Below, in pieces: positions 47,149-58,629 of a stretch of 64,000 nt of DNA. Positions within the stretch are counted from its first letter, which is position 1, and the number at the start of each line of letters is the position of its first letter. The stretch covers positions 34,225,106 to 34,289,105 of the forward strand of contig NC_092100.1 in NCBI RefSeq assembly GCF_045679555.1, in the 5' to 3' direction. A program made the position numbers and the translations under genes. The notes beneath the pieces are model-generated. The model saw nothing but the letters and a program-made list of their open reading frames with translations, searched no databases and was not told the DNA's origin. This DNA comes from Salvelinus alpinus. Taxonomy: Eukaryota > Chordata > Actinopteri > Salmoniformes > Salmonidae.

Positions 47149-47790
47149 CCTCTTAAGGAACGGACCCTTTTTAAAAATGTTTTGCCTAAAATGACATACG
47201 TAAATCTAACTGCTCGTAGCTCAGGACCTGAAGCAAGGATATGCATATTCTTGATACCATTTGAAAGGAATCCCTTTGAAGTTTGTGGAAATGTGAAATG
47301 AATGTAGGAGAATATAACACATTAGATCTGGTAAAAGATCATACAAAAGAAAAAACATGTTTTTTTTTCATCATCTTTGAAATGCAAGAGAAAGGCCAAA
47401 ATGTATTTTTCCAGTTTAGGTGCAATTTAGATTGTGTCCACTAGATTGCAGCAATGTATGCGCACCGTTTTAGACTGATCCAATGAACCATTGCATTTCT
47501 GTTCAAAATGTTGTTTCAAGTCTGCCCACATGTGCCTAATTGGTTTATTGATACATTTTCAAGTTCATAACTGTGCACTCCTCAAACAATAGCATGTTAT
47601 TCTTTCACTGTAATAGCTACTGTAAATTGGAGAGTGCAGTTAGATTAACAAGAATTTAAGCTTTCTGCCCATATCAGATATGTCTATGTCCTGGGAAATT
47701 TTCTTGTTACTTACAACCTCATGCTGATCACATTAGGCACATTAGCTCAACCGTCCCGTGGGAGGGTTCACCGAAAAGCATTTTCACTGC
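47149..47790. mobile_element. Dispersed MITE-like repeat inserted in the EC1 exon
   Basis: Starts AACCTCTTAAGGAACGG, continues with 'GCAAGGATATGCATATTC' and 'GATATGTCTATGTCCTGGG', ends near 'GCTCAACCGTCCCGTGGG'. I know this as an abundant salmonid repeat. Superfamily not assigned. Confidence 0.65.
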
Positions 47791-48089
47791 CTTATTGTTA
47801 CTGGACCTGATCTGAACAACACAAGAAACACACAGCAGTGTGTGTTTGTGTGTGTGCAACAGACACGTACCTGCACTATAGGATTGGGGAAATCTTGACA
47901 ATTTTGCTCAGTGTTTTGGGGGGAATGTGTGTGATGATTGTACCTTTATATTCAAAATATTGTTTACAAAAATGTACCATTGTACCAGAGGCTTTCCTAG
48001 TCGATCAGCAAACATTTCTGTAAAATGCCCAATGATAAAGCCTTGTTTTCCTATTTTTTATTTGGTTCACGCTGTTTGCATTAGATTTT

Positions 48090-48455
48090 GTATTTATTTA
48101 TTTATTTCACCTTTATTTAATTAGGTAGGCCAGTTGAGAACAAGTTCTCATTTACAACTGCGACCTGGCCAAGATAAAGCAAAGCAGTTCGACACAAACA
48201 ACAACACAGAGATGGAAAAAACAAACATACAGTCAATAATACAGTAGAAAAAAAGTATATATACAGTGTGTGCAAATGAGGTAGGATAAGGGAGGTAAGG
48301 CAATAAAATAGGCCATAGTGGCGAGGTAATTACGAAATAGCAATTAAACACTGGAGTGATAGATGTGCAGAAGATGAATGTGCAAGTAAAGATACTGGGG
48401 TGCAAAGGAGGAAAAAAAATAAAAATAAATAAATACAGTATGGGGATGAGGTATT
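48090..48455 (-). mobile_element. L2/CR1-like LINE 3' tail
   Basis: Minus-strand match to the 3' UTR of the LINE at 30480-32130 ('GTAGGCCAGTTGAGAACAAG' on the plus strand, 'GCGACCTGGCCAAGATAAAG'). Confidence 0.9.
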
Positions 48456-48879
48456 TGGATTCAACTGAAGTGGTTGGTGTTCCCATTTTGAACTATTGCA
48501 TGTGTCAGAAGGTACAAACTCTGCCTACCTGGCGGGCATGGAGAGCAAATCAAGTGCACTTATAGGCCTACCGCTGGCCAATCAGATAGCTCAGATCACT
48601 GTGTCTGCAGCTTCCACGAGCCCACAGCGAAGTTAATTGTCAACTCACTGTGTGAGATTTCAAATCTTTAAGACTGTCAACAAATACAGAAAATATCTGC
48701 TGGTTTTATGAGTGAGTTAATGTATAAGATTTTATTCAGCACTGTCAACACTTTATTCAACACTTTTATAAGCCATAAAACTCCTTCTCCCTCTTCTCCC
48801 ACTCGTGATACAATGTGTATCGATAGACTTGTGTTGTTATTAGCGACTTGTGTCTTTCTAAAATCGAGTAGTATTTCAC

Positions 48880-48962
48880 GTCCAATTGGCCCAGCGTCAT
48901 CCGGGGTAGGCTGTCATTGTAAATCCAAATTTTTTCTTAACTGAGTTGCCTAGTGAAATAGA
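48880..48962 (+). mobile_element. SINE tail fragment
   Basis: 'AATTGGCCCAGCGTCATCC' and 'GTCATTGTAAATCC' match the 3' half of the SINE at 22951. The head is missing. Otherwise 48456-49469 shows nothing recognisable. Confidence 0.7.
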
Positions 48963-49469
48963 AAAAATCAGTCCAGTAAAATAAATCCAAAAGATTTATA
49001 TTTATGCTTCACAAGTAATACAACAAATGATCAATTACCATTGTGATCATATACCTCACATTTGGAAACATTGTCAGGGCAATTCAAGAATAGCCAATAT
49101 GCAGTGGTAATGTATTGAGCCTATAGCCTACTGCACAAACCTCATTGCAACATAAATATTTTAATAGGTTAAGGTTGCATAGGCTTAAGTTTTTTAAGTA
49201 ATGTTTTTTTTTAAGTCTGAGCGGTAGAATGTGATCTTGGCTCAGAAAAGGTTGGTGACCTCTGTACTAGATTATCGCCACATGTTCCCTAAAAGGTACT
49301 GAACAGTACCATGAGAGATCATATGTGTACCTCTGAAGGAACATTATGTGCATTTTGATATTTTCGTACACAGCGAACAATATTGTAGCCTAACCTTACC
49401 CTTTATTCTCAGAGTGTAGCATGTCAGGTTACAACACGACACCACATAAACATTAAGATACATTATGCT

Positions 49470-49662
49470 TTGGGGCGGCAGGTAGCCTAATGGTTAGAGC
49501 TTTTGGCCAGGAACTGAATGGTTGCTAGATCGAACACCTGAGCTGACAAGGTAAAAATCTGTCGTTCTGCCCCTGAACAGGCCGTTAACACACTATTCCT
49601 AGGCCGTTATTGTAAATAAGAATTGATTCTTACCTGACTTGCCTAGTTAAATAAAGGTAGAA
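49470..49662 (+). mobile_element. HpaI-type SINE
   Basis: 'GGCGGCAGGTAGCCTAATGG', 'GCTGACAAGGTAAAAATCTG' and the tail 'CCTAGTTAAATAAAGGTAG'. Confidence 0.9.
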
Positions 49663-49728
49663 GTAAAATGCTACAAACATGAAAGAAAATCACACCTGAA
49701 CTGGACCACTATTCCATGGTGATGGTCA

Positions 49729-50362
49729 CAATGACAGAGAGAATCATCGTGGTAAGAGTTTATTCACAATAAACAGTTAAATGAATATGAATGGTGTTTG
49801 AATGAGCTCAGGATTTGAATGTTATGGACATGCTCCCTGATTGGAGGAAATTATGTTTAGTATCTGGGCTGCAGTGACCTTTTGACCACAGGAGGAAGAC
49901 CTGACTGGGTTTGTCCTCCAGTTTCAGAGCTCTGTGAACTCTAATCTCCCCATCTGACACAACCTTGAAGTGAATGTCTGATGAGCTGAATTCCTGACAG
50001 TAGGAAAGACCCACTCTAAAATGCAAAGCAGAGTTGTGGATAGCTGAGGGATCTGACTATGCCTGATTGACTACTCAGACCTTGACATGAATGATGACTG
50101 AGTAGGCTTTAGTATTGATGAGGACTTCTGACTTGAAATTGATACAATACTCAAATAATCCCTTCCCTCTAACCTTTATCTGTTAAACGAGGGCCAAGGT
50201 CCTCTCAATGTTTTAGCAGACCTGTTAGACCATAAACATAATTTCCTCCAATCAGGGAGCATGTCCATAACATTCAAATCCTGAGCTCATTCAAACACCA
50301 TTCATATTCATTTAACTTTTTATTGTGAATAAACTCTTACCACGATGATTCTCTCTGTCATT
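49729..50362. repeat. Long inverted repeat around the cadherin prodomain exon
   Basis: 49729-49859 and 50229-50362 are near-perfect inverse copies of each other, about 130 bases, separated by about 370 bases. The arms contain the end of the prodomain exon ('CATAATTTCCTCCAATCAGG') and its downstream flank, so host sequence was copied in inverse orientation. No transposon ends or target duplications were seen. Confidence 0.92.
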
Positions 50363-50677
50363 AAACTAATGGCGTTGAGTTCTATAAAGTCTGCTTTTGT
50401 GAAGTTTAAATACAATTTCCACCAAGTTATGACCAGTAATTATTATTGTAGTGTCTGTAATGGATGTCACTGTTTGATTTGATTTGACCTTTGCCAAGAG
50501 CTCTGTCTCTGGGGAGGTGTCTGGTGTCCACTCTAAAGATGAAGTGTTCTGAACTGAAACATGCCTGACAACGCTTGTCCTTTTCACACAGTCCTGGGGG
50601 GATGATAGCCTAAAAGGGTGACAGCAGCATACGTACATCCAGTACATTTAAGGGGCAAAATGTCTGAAATATTATGT

Positions 50678-51123
50678 TGTGATGGAAATTTTTGTTTTTG
50701 TACTTTTCTAATAACCGTTTTCTGTGTTCATGCAAGTGACTGACTGAGCGAATCCTCACTATCACTATCTGCAATTTGGCAGTACACCTAGACCCTTGTT
50801 TTGAGAACAAAAGATATCCCCGTTTCAAGGTCTTAGCTAAGAGAAGAAGCCTTGTGAGGTATCGGTCTGTCACATGGATGACCCAGTGTTGGTTGGTCAC
50901 ATGAATGAAGTAAACGTTAATGATGAATTATTTATGAATAAGCTAAATCATGCAAATATGACCTGTCTGCATTATATAAGAGAACTAACAGGACTGCCCC
51001 GGAAGAGCTCCTGACAGTTGTTCACTATGGTGCATCAAGTTTGTTGGAACCTCTCCAGCGTGCTTACAATAAACAATGATTAAGGTTGACTTTGAGTGTC
51101 CCTGTGTAAGAATTTCCATGACA
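50678..51123 (+). mobile_element. Solo LTR of an endogenous retrovirus-like element (fossil)
   Basis: 446 bases beginning TGTGATGGAAATT and ending AATTTCCATGACA, flanked by a 4-bp direct repeat ATGT (50674-50677, 51124-51127). A TATA-like ATTATATAAG near 50973 and an AATAAA near 51069 are placed as in a retroviral LTR. No internal region is present, so it is a solo LTR. Age not determinable from a single copy. Family not assigned. Confidence 0.65.
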
Positions 51124-51127
51124 ATGT

Positions 51128-51900
51128 GATGAGAGAAGAATACCTACACAGAGCACACCAATTAAAACTCAGTGGTTGAAACTTGACCAAAATAAAAGCA
51201 TTACAAGTGTAGCAATATCAAAATTCTGGGAAGTTTAATTTGACCCTCACAGAATTAAGAGGAACCACAACAGGTGACAAGTGGGCAAACATGCATTTAA
51301 AAACAAATATTTCTATAAGCACAACTCCACACCAGTTATAATTTTTTTTTAAGCTTATGAGATCAACAGTGACTTGTAAATGATTACTCTGGCCTTACCT
51401 GCAACAAGAAGAAGCTCAATCCAAAATGGGATCTGGCAAATCACAACATTTAATTTATGCATGAATTACCCTTTTAGTGTCAAAGTGTCTTGGCTGATAA
51501 CATTGACAATGTTGATAAATGCTGATAGGGTAACTGCCAAGGTAACATATAGTTCCTGTAGTGCAGAAAGTATGACACTGTCCTAGTTACTCTCTGTGTT
51601 ACTGCTCCAAGGAAGGTCTAATCTCTTGGGGCGGGGACTACCTTGTTTACTGGACACATACTGTATACTGTAGTTGTAATGGTTAACTAGTGTTAACCAT
51701 TAACTAGCCTACTGTGTGTAGGAGAAATTCAGAGAAACCCCTCAGTCTGTTTGTGCCAGCATAATTGCCTAACATTAGCACACTGCCTAGCCCTCTCACT
51801 GTTAATACATACATACGGCACTCATGCTTTGCTTACTCACTCCACCACAAGTTGTTGACAAGCTTTCGGAGTGTAATATTCAATCGGGTCTTTTCAGATA
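51128..51900. other. Intergenic sequence, nothing recognised
   Basis: AT-rich. No gene or named repeat between the solo LTR and the Tc1 element. Confidence 0.45.
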
Positions 51901-53276
51901 TACAGTTGAAGTCGGAAGTTTACATACACTTAGGTTGGAGTCATTAAAACTCGTTTTTCTACCACTCCATACATTTCTTGTTAACAAACTATAGTTTTGG
52001 CAAGTCGGTTAGGACATCTACTTTGTGCATGACACAAGTAATTTTTCCAACAATTGTTTACAAACAGATTATTTCACGTATTATTCACTGTATCACAATT
52101 CCAGTGGGTCAGAAGTTTAAATATACTAAGTTGACTGCCTTTAAACAGCTTGGAAAATTCCAGAAAATTATGTCATGGATTTAGAAGCTTCTGATAGGCT
52201 AATTGACATCATTTGAGTCAATTGGAGGTGTACCTGTACCTGCCTCTTTGCTTGACATCATGGGAAAATCCAAATAAATCAGCCAAGACCTCAGAAAAAA
52301 AATTGTAGACCTCCACAAGTCTGCTTCATTTTTAGGACCAATTTCCGAATGCCTGAAGGTACCACGTTCATCTGTACAAACAATAGTACGCAAGTATAAA
52401 CACCATGGGACCATGCAGCCATCATACCGCTCAGGAAGGAGACGCCTTCTGTCTCCTAGAGATGAATGTACTTTGTGGCGAAAAGTGCAAATCAATCCCA
52501 GAAAAACAGCAAAGGACCTTGTGAAGATGCTGGAGGAAACAGGTACAAAAGTATCTATATCCACAGTAAAACGAGTCCTATATCAACATAACCTGAAAGG
52601 CCGCTCAGCAAGGAAGAAGCCACTGCTCCAAAACTGTCATAAAAAAGACAGACTACAGTTTGCAACTGAACATGGGGACAAAGATCGTACTTTTTGGAGA
52701 AATGTCCTCTGGTCTGATGAAACAAAAATAGAACTGTTTGGCCATAATGACCATCGTTATGTTTGGAGGAAAAAGGGGGAGGCTTGCAAGCCGAAGAACA
52801 CCATCCCAACCGTGAAGCATGGGGGTGTCAGCATCCTGTTGTGGGGGTGCTCTGCTACAGGAGGGACTGGTGCACTTCACAAAATAGATGGCATCATGAG
52901 GCAGGAAAATTGTGGATATATTGAAGCAACATCTCAAGACATCAGTCAGGAAGTTAAATGGGTCTTCCAAATGGACAATGACCTCAAGCAAACTTCCAAA
53001 GTTGTGGCAAAATAGCTTAAGGACAACAAAGTCAAGGTATTGGAGTGGCCATCACAAAGCCCTGACCTCAATCCTATAGCAAATTTGTGGAAATAAAAGC
53101 TGAAACAAATCATTCTCTCTACTATTATTCTGACATTTCACATTCTTAAAATAAAGTGGTGATCCTAACTGACCTAAGACAGGGAATTTTTACTAGGATT
53201 ACATGTCAGGAGTTGTGAAAAACTGAGTTTAAATGTATTTGGCTAAGGTGTATGTAAACTTCCGACTTCAACTGTA
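51901..53276 (+). mobile_element. Tc1-like transposon, same family as 33006-34640
   Basis: Ends TACAGTTGAAGTCGGAAG inverted, with TA flanks. Plus-strand frame 52413-53015 holds 'RSGRRRLLSPRDE', '[20 protein letters not shown]', the first Asp in WSDETKIELF and the second in 'VFQMDNDLKQTS'. The N-terminal Met (52260) is followed at once by a stop after MGKSK. The third acidic residue is lost: SPDLNPIANLW instead of [11 protein letters not shown], and the frame stops two codons later. Inactive. Confidence 0.92.
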
Positions 53277-54663
53277 TTCAATGGGGTGCCATATATCAGT
53301 AATGTATACAACAAGTTCCAATTGGCTCATCCATCCCCCCTTCTCTCTCCTGTAACTTTTCCCCAGGTCGTTACTTTAAATGAAAATGTGTTCTCAGTCA
53401 ACTTACATGGTCAAATATGTGTAAAATATATTAATAAAAATGAAAGACATGTCTCCAAAATATCCACACTTGATAACAATACTGATAATGAATTTATAAA
53501 AAGAAAAGTCAAGTATAGTGCCAGAGCTATAGAGACCTTGCCACACTAGGTCTCAGAGCACTCTCTGGGACAAACTCACCTCATCCACCAACAATGTGTT
53601 GCAGCACCTGGGAAATGCATGCCAGACATTTTATGCAACATGCTATGTAACACGCAGGGTTGGCTAGGTTACTTTCTAAATGTAATCCGTTACAGTTACT
53701 AGTTACCTGTCCAAAATTGTGATCAGTAATGTAACTTTTGGATTACCCAAAATCAGTAATGCAATCTGATTACATTCAGTTACTTTTACATTACTTTCCT
53801 CTTAAGAGTAATTAGAAGAAGACAAAAATGTATGTTACCAATTGAATGACATCTATTACAGGATAAATCAATGTCAAAGTTTACATAGCTGGCCATATAC
53901 TGATGTTAAATTTTACATTATGGGTTGGTTATGTAGGCCTCTTCTAACCCATCGCTTTCTATTACATATAATAATACAATGAAATTATATCTTTACATTA
54001 AAAAACAAAGTCTATCAGAAATCCAGTCATTCCAATAAATGTTATACTCCTTGATCTTCAAGAATAGAACTTGGAAATATGGAAGTATAGATTAGCCAAA
54101 TTGTTTTACCTGAGCAGGACCATAAAACTAAGGACTTATTAGCCAGCTCTACTCTGTTGTTTATGATTGTGTTGTCATGGAGGACTGATTGGGCTCATTG
54201 ATTCGAGTTCAAAAATAAATACTGTGCTCATGGAATGGCATGCTTTGAGCATTACTGAATAGTGCTATTTACATGTGAAAATTAATGCCATATTCTGCAT
54301 TTGCTATAGGCCTATTGCTTAAATTTTTGTTTGTGACACTTTGATATCTTGATAATATGCAGCTGTTTAAATGGCAAATCCACAGATGAAACAATAACAA
54401 AATGGTTTTGGTAAAAAACTGAGGGATGGGCCTGGAGAAATGTAACCACTCAGATTAAAAAAACAGAGCTATGAATGCAAGGGCTGACCATCCATGATAT
54501 CAAAATTATTGTTTCAACCATGTTATGAGACTATACAGTGTGTGTTTACATTTACAATGTTTACAAACATTGGAGAAAGCAAGTTTATATTTTGGGTTCC
54601 CATGGAGTGTGACAGTTGAACTAAGCTCATGAGGCATTCACAAGTTATATCCTTATTATCCTT
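53277..54663. repeat. Composite of dispersed repeats
   Basis: 53370-53440 resembles a LINE tail ('GTGTTCTCAGTCAACTTACA'). 53650-54394 starts CAGGGTTGGCTAGGTTAC and contains 'GTAATCCGTTACAGTTACT', a widespread hAT-like MITE end. 54395-54660 is the inverse of the repeat at 24930-25215. No gene. Confidence 0.6.
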
Positions 54664-55908
54664 TATTTTATTATTTTCTACATTGTAGAATAATAGTGAA
54701 GACATCAAAACTATGAAACAACACACATGGAATCATGTAGTAAGGGGAAAAAAATCGAAATATATTTTATATTTGAGATTCTTCAAAGTAGCCAGCCATT
54801 GCCTTGATGACAGCTTTGCACACTCTTCGCATTCTCTCAACCAGCTTCATGAGGAATGCTTTTCCAACAGTCTTGAAGGAATTCCCACATATGCTGAGCA
54901 CTTGTTGGCTGCTTTTCCTTCACTCTGTGGTCCAACTCCTCCCAAACCATCTCAATTGTGTTGAGGTCGAGTGATTGTGGAGGCCAGATCATCTGATGCA
55001 GCACTCCATCAGTCTCCTTCTTGGTCAAATAAACCTTACATAGCCTGGATGTTTGTTTAATGTCATTGTCCTGTTGAAAAACAAAATATAGTCCCACTAA
55101 GTGCAAACCAGATGGGATGGTGTATCGCTGCAGAATGCTGTGGTAGCCATGATGGTTAAGTGTGCATCGAATTCTAAATAAATCACTGACAGTGTCACCA
55201 GCAAAGCACCGTCACACCATCACACCACCTCCTCCATGCTTCACGGTGGGAACCACACATGCGGAGATCATCTGTTCACCTACTCTGTGTCTCCCAAAGA
55301 CACGGCGGTTGGAACCAAAAATCTCAGATTTGGACTCATCAGACCAAAGGATATATTCCACTGGTCTAATGTTCATTGCTCGTGTTTCTCGGCCCAAGCA
55401 AGTCTCTTCTTCTTATTGGTGTCCTTTAGTAGTGGTTTCTTTGCAGCAATTCGACCATGAAGTCCTGATTCACACATTCTCCTTTGAACAGTTGATGTTT
55501 AGATGTGTTTGTTACTTGAACTCTGCGAAGCATTTATTTGGGATGCAATCTGAGGTGCAGTTAACTCTAATGAATTTATCCTCTGCAGCAGAAGTAACCC
55601 TGGGTCTTCCTTTCCTGTTGCGGTCCTCATGAGAGCCAGTTTCATCAAAGAGTTTGATGGTTTTAGGCTACTGCGCTTAAAGAAACTCTCAAAGTTCTTG
55701 ACCTTGTCCTGATTGACTGACCTTCATGTCTTAAAGTAACGATGGACTGTTGTTTCACTTTGCTTTACTGAGCTGTTCTTGCCATAATATGGACTTGGTA
55801 TTTTACCAAATAGGGCTATCTTCTGTATACCACCCCTACCTTGTCACAATAGAACTGATTGGCTCAAATACACTAAGGAGGAAAGAATTACCACAAATTA
55901 ACTTAACT
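54664..55908 (-). mobile_element. Tc1-like transposon, decayed, ends missing
   Basis: Minus-strand relative of 37963-39533. 'VFQQDNDIKQTSRLCKV' and 'LDLNTIEMVWEELDHRVKEK' (55106-54837) carry the second Asp and the Glu. '[20 protein letters not shown]' (55397-55212) carries the first Asp. The HTH part (to about 55790) is broken up. The terminal repeats are not seen. Confidence 0.85.
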
Positions 55909-56306
55909 CCACACCCTGGAGCCAGCCCGGTTCCAAAAGGAATGCAATCAACTTTCACCAGGTGCAAAACGCGCCCAACCGGGCGCTCTGGACAGATTAG
56001 TCAGATCCTCTCATTGATCAAGTCTCTCTCTCTCTCTGGCCAATCAGAACACATTATCCCTTCCTTAGAGGTGGGCCATATCAGCCTGGAAGTAAACTAT
56101 GCTTCAGGTGAACTTTGACCGTGTCAGTCTGGGGTGGTGAGGGCGGAAGAGTGAGACGCTGTGAATGACTGACCAACACTAAGCCTATATGATTTCAGGT
56201 CCCTATCTTTTTTCCCTCTATGAGGTTTAGAAGGCTGATTATATTCTTTGTGGATATGAAAGTTGTTCATGAGGAAGCCAGGCTGTGGACCCATTGCTGC
56301 TGAAGG
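55909..56306 (+). promoter_or_regulatory. Probable 5' region and non-coding exon of the four-pass protein gene
   Basis: No gene or repeat. The stretch ends with GCTGCTGAAG and a good donor (GTAAGATAG at 56307), which would suit a 5' non-coding exon joined to the coding acceptor at 56674. Inferred only. Confidence 0.35.
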
Positions 56307-56355
56307 TAAGATAGAGAGAGAAAGGCTGTGATCAGATCAGTGTGTCTGTATGTGA

Positions 56356-56516
<161 letters not shown>

Positions 56517-56674
56517 TATGTGAATGTGAATGTGTGTGTGTGTGTAGCCTTATATGCCCATTAGATGAGATACGTTTTCCTAATATCTTCAGCTGTAGCT
56601 ATTACATCATCAAACAGCGACATGTCTCTTACATCATCAGACTGCAACATGTTTTTGTTGTCTGCCTTTCTCAG

Positions 56675-58274
56675 ATGACTCAGAACATGTTCCAAGAAGG
56701 GCTGTACCATGTTTTTTTTAAGGACCGCACCTTGGGCCACCCACTCACTGTAACCACCAATAAGGAAGAATTTAAAGACGTGCGGATTGGACGCTGGTTT
56801 GGGACAGTCGTTAACACCCGCCTCCTTGTCACTGGGGTGAGATGAGGAAAACAAAAAACAACTCTGTGGTTCCTAATCAGTGCCCTGTGACCAAATACTG
56901 TTATTAATCAGTTATAATTTTACCATGTAGTTTTGTAAATACGTTACCTGTGAAATAAAGTGTTACCCAAAACCGTCACCCTAGAGTACTTCTCCTGTCT
57001 CTCTCTCTGCCGCATCCCCCTCTCTCTCTGTCACTCTAAGGTTTTGCAGGTCTTTGGTGCCCTGGCCTCCATCCTAACCACAGTAACCTACGCCTGCGTG
57101 AGCTTCAACTGTTCCGTCTCCTTAACTACACCAGTCTGGTCCGGCCTGTTTGTGAGTTCTCACTTTTCACTGTCTTATGCAAGACTGTGTTAGCCCACTG
57201 AGATAATGCCTAGGCATCCCCGGTTGACACTGTCTATGTTGTTTCAAAATGTTTTTCCCATGATGTGCCCACTGAACACGACCCTGGTATAGATGATGTC
57301 ACTAAGCTGGTTATTGTGTGTTGTTACAGTATCTGGCCACTGGAGGGCTGGCAATGGAAGTTCAGAGGAAACCCAACAAACTCAATGTGAGTATATATAT
57401 TTGTATTTAACCTTTATTTAACTAGGCATATATCACACAAGTGCTTTATTCAATGAGTGATCTGATTAATCAAAAAATGTATGATATACTTTTTGAATTC
57501 ATTAACCCAATTTTGAAGTCTCACCCTAGTGAATCTTTTGTGTTGTTCGCCACTGTTAGTAGTGAGTCGCTAAATTCATTGCTTCTGTGATTGTGAAGTG
57601 TTTCACCATTTTTTATTTTAAGTTAAGTTGTTATGCTCACTGTTCTGTTAACGTGTTGAACAGGTGACCACACTGATAGGCCTGAACATCTTCAGCCTAC
57701 TGCTGGGGTGCTGTGCTCTGCTGGCCTACAGCCTCATCACTACACAGGCTAAAGCACTCTACACAGACCAACAGGTGTGTTGTACTGTCTGTGTATGTGT
57801 GTGTATGTATGTGCGTGTGTCTCTCGCTCTGTGTATAACCCCCTGCTTTCTTTGTCTCCCTCCGTCGTCTCCCTCTCAGCGTGCGGGTGTGTACATAGCG
57901 AAGGGCAGCTCTATCATGTTCACAGTACAGTGTCTGCTGGCCTCTGTCTACACTCTCTTCCTGTCCTGGAGAGGTCTACGACGGTACAGCGGCCCCCACA
58001 CTCAGACCTACAACCTTCTAGCACAGGCAAGATCAAATGCACGCAATGCCAGCACTCACACACACAGCAGCATATATACATATACAAACACTAGCACATA
58101 CGCATGGATGCACATATGCACCTGGCCGAATACACACTCACACAATCAAATACATATTGGCATGGTCACATGTTTAGCTGCACTGGACATACTAAACAAA
58201 CAGTCTCTTTTTCACAGGGCCCGGATGAGGACACTAATGAGGCCCTAATGGAAACAGGAGAATTCAGCCTTTAA
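56675..58274 (+). CDS. CD20/MS4A-like four-pass membrane protein, 6 coding exons
   Basis: Exons 56675-56836, 57041-57151, 57330-57386, 57664-57774, 57880-58026 and 58218-58274 join in one frame of 213 codons plus stop, all introns between codons. The protein starts MTQNMFQEGLYHV with a cytosolic N-terminus of about 54 residues. Four hydrophobic helices follow: 'VFGALASILTTVTYACV', 'SGLFYLATGGLAMEV', 'IGLNIFSLLLGCCALLAYSL' and 'SIMFTVQCLLASVYTLFLSW'. The acidic tail ends ETGEFSL. Size, helix spacing, the 'ATGGLAMEVQRKPNKLNV' turn and 'LIGLNIFSLL' resemble the CD20-like (MS4A/TMEM176/TMEM212) group; exact orthology was not established. The last intron begins GC (CACAG then GCAAGA) instead of GT. 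No stops or shifts, so it looks functional. The start was chosen because an acceptor (CTTTCTCAG) ends directly before the ATG. Confidence 0.8.
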
Positions 58275-58288
58275 ACCAGCAGACCTAT

Positions 58289-58451
<163 letters not shown>

Positions 58452-58629
58452 TGTTTGTGTGTGTGTGCACATGTGTGTATGACACACTATCTTAAGACAT
58501 TCATTTGATGAGGATGTCAAAGAATATGCAAAATGATGTACCATACTAACATTGTATTTTATTCTTATGACATAAAATAGAACATCGACAATCAATCCCA
58601 TTTTGTCTAAGTCTCTGAACTTCAACAAG

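Larger units (their letters stand above)
44553..50593 (-). pseudogene. E-cadherin-like relic, block 1: prodomain to mid-EC5 exons
   Basis: Pieces in 5'-3' order on the minus strand: 50489-50593 ('CFSSEHFIFRVDTRHLPRD', N-terminus of the prodomain); 49808-49993 ('SSSDIHFKVVSDGEIRVHRA', prodomain); 47036-47148 ('[19 protein letters not shown]', EC1); 45602-45793 ('ASVPENQMPALVV', 'VTDADYPHSPAW', EC3); 45347-45481 (end of EC3 joined by a deletion to 'LVLYTAIDPDTTMAQ', EC4); 44924-45066 ('GGWLSLNETTGQLQI', 'TYTALILAIDNG', EC4); 44553-44771 ('ELEDVNDNAPTIDPP', EC5, then a frame change to 'YWSVRMNDNHE'). Most pieces keep AG and GT borders where human CDH1 exons have them. EC2 is missing, EC1 is cut by a repeat insertion at 47149, and there are stops and frame changes. 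Dead as a classical cadherin (calcium-dependent cell adhesion). Confidence 0.88.

Noticed and set aside
56561-56854. 97-codon minus-strand frame
   Set aside because: Antisense of the first coding exon of the four-pass protein gene, whose plus-strand splice sites and phases all agree.
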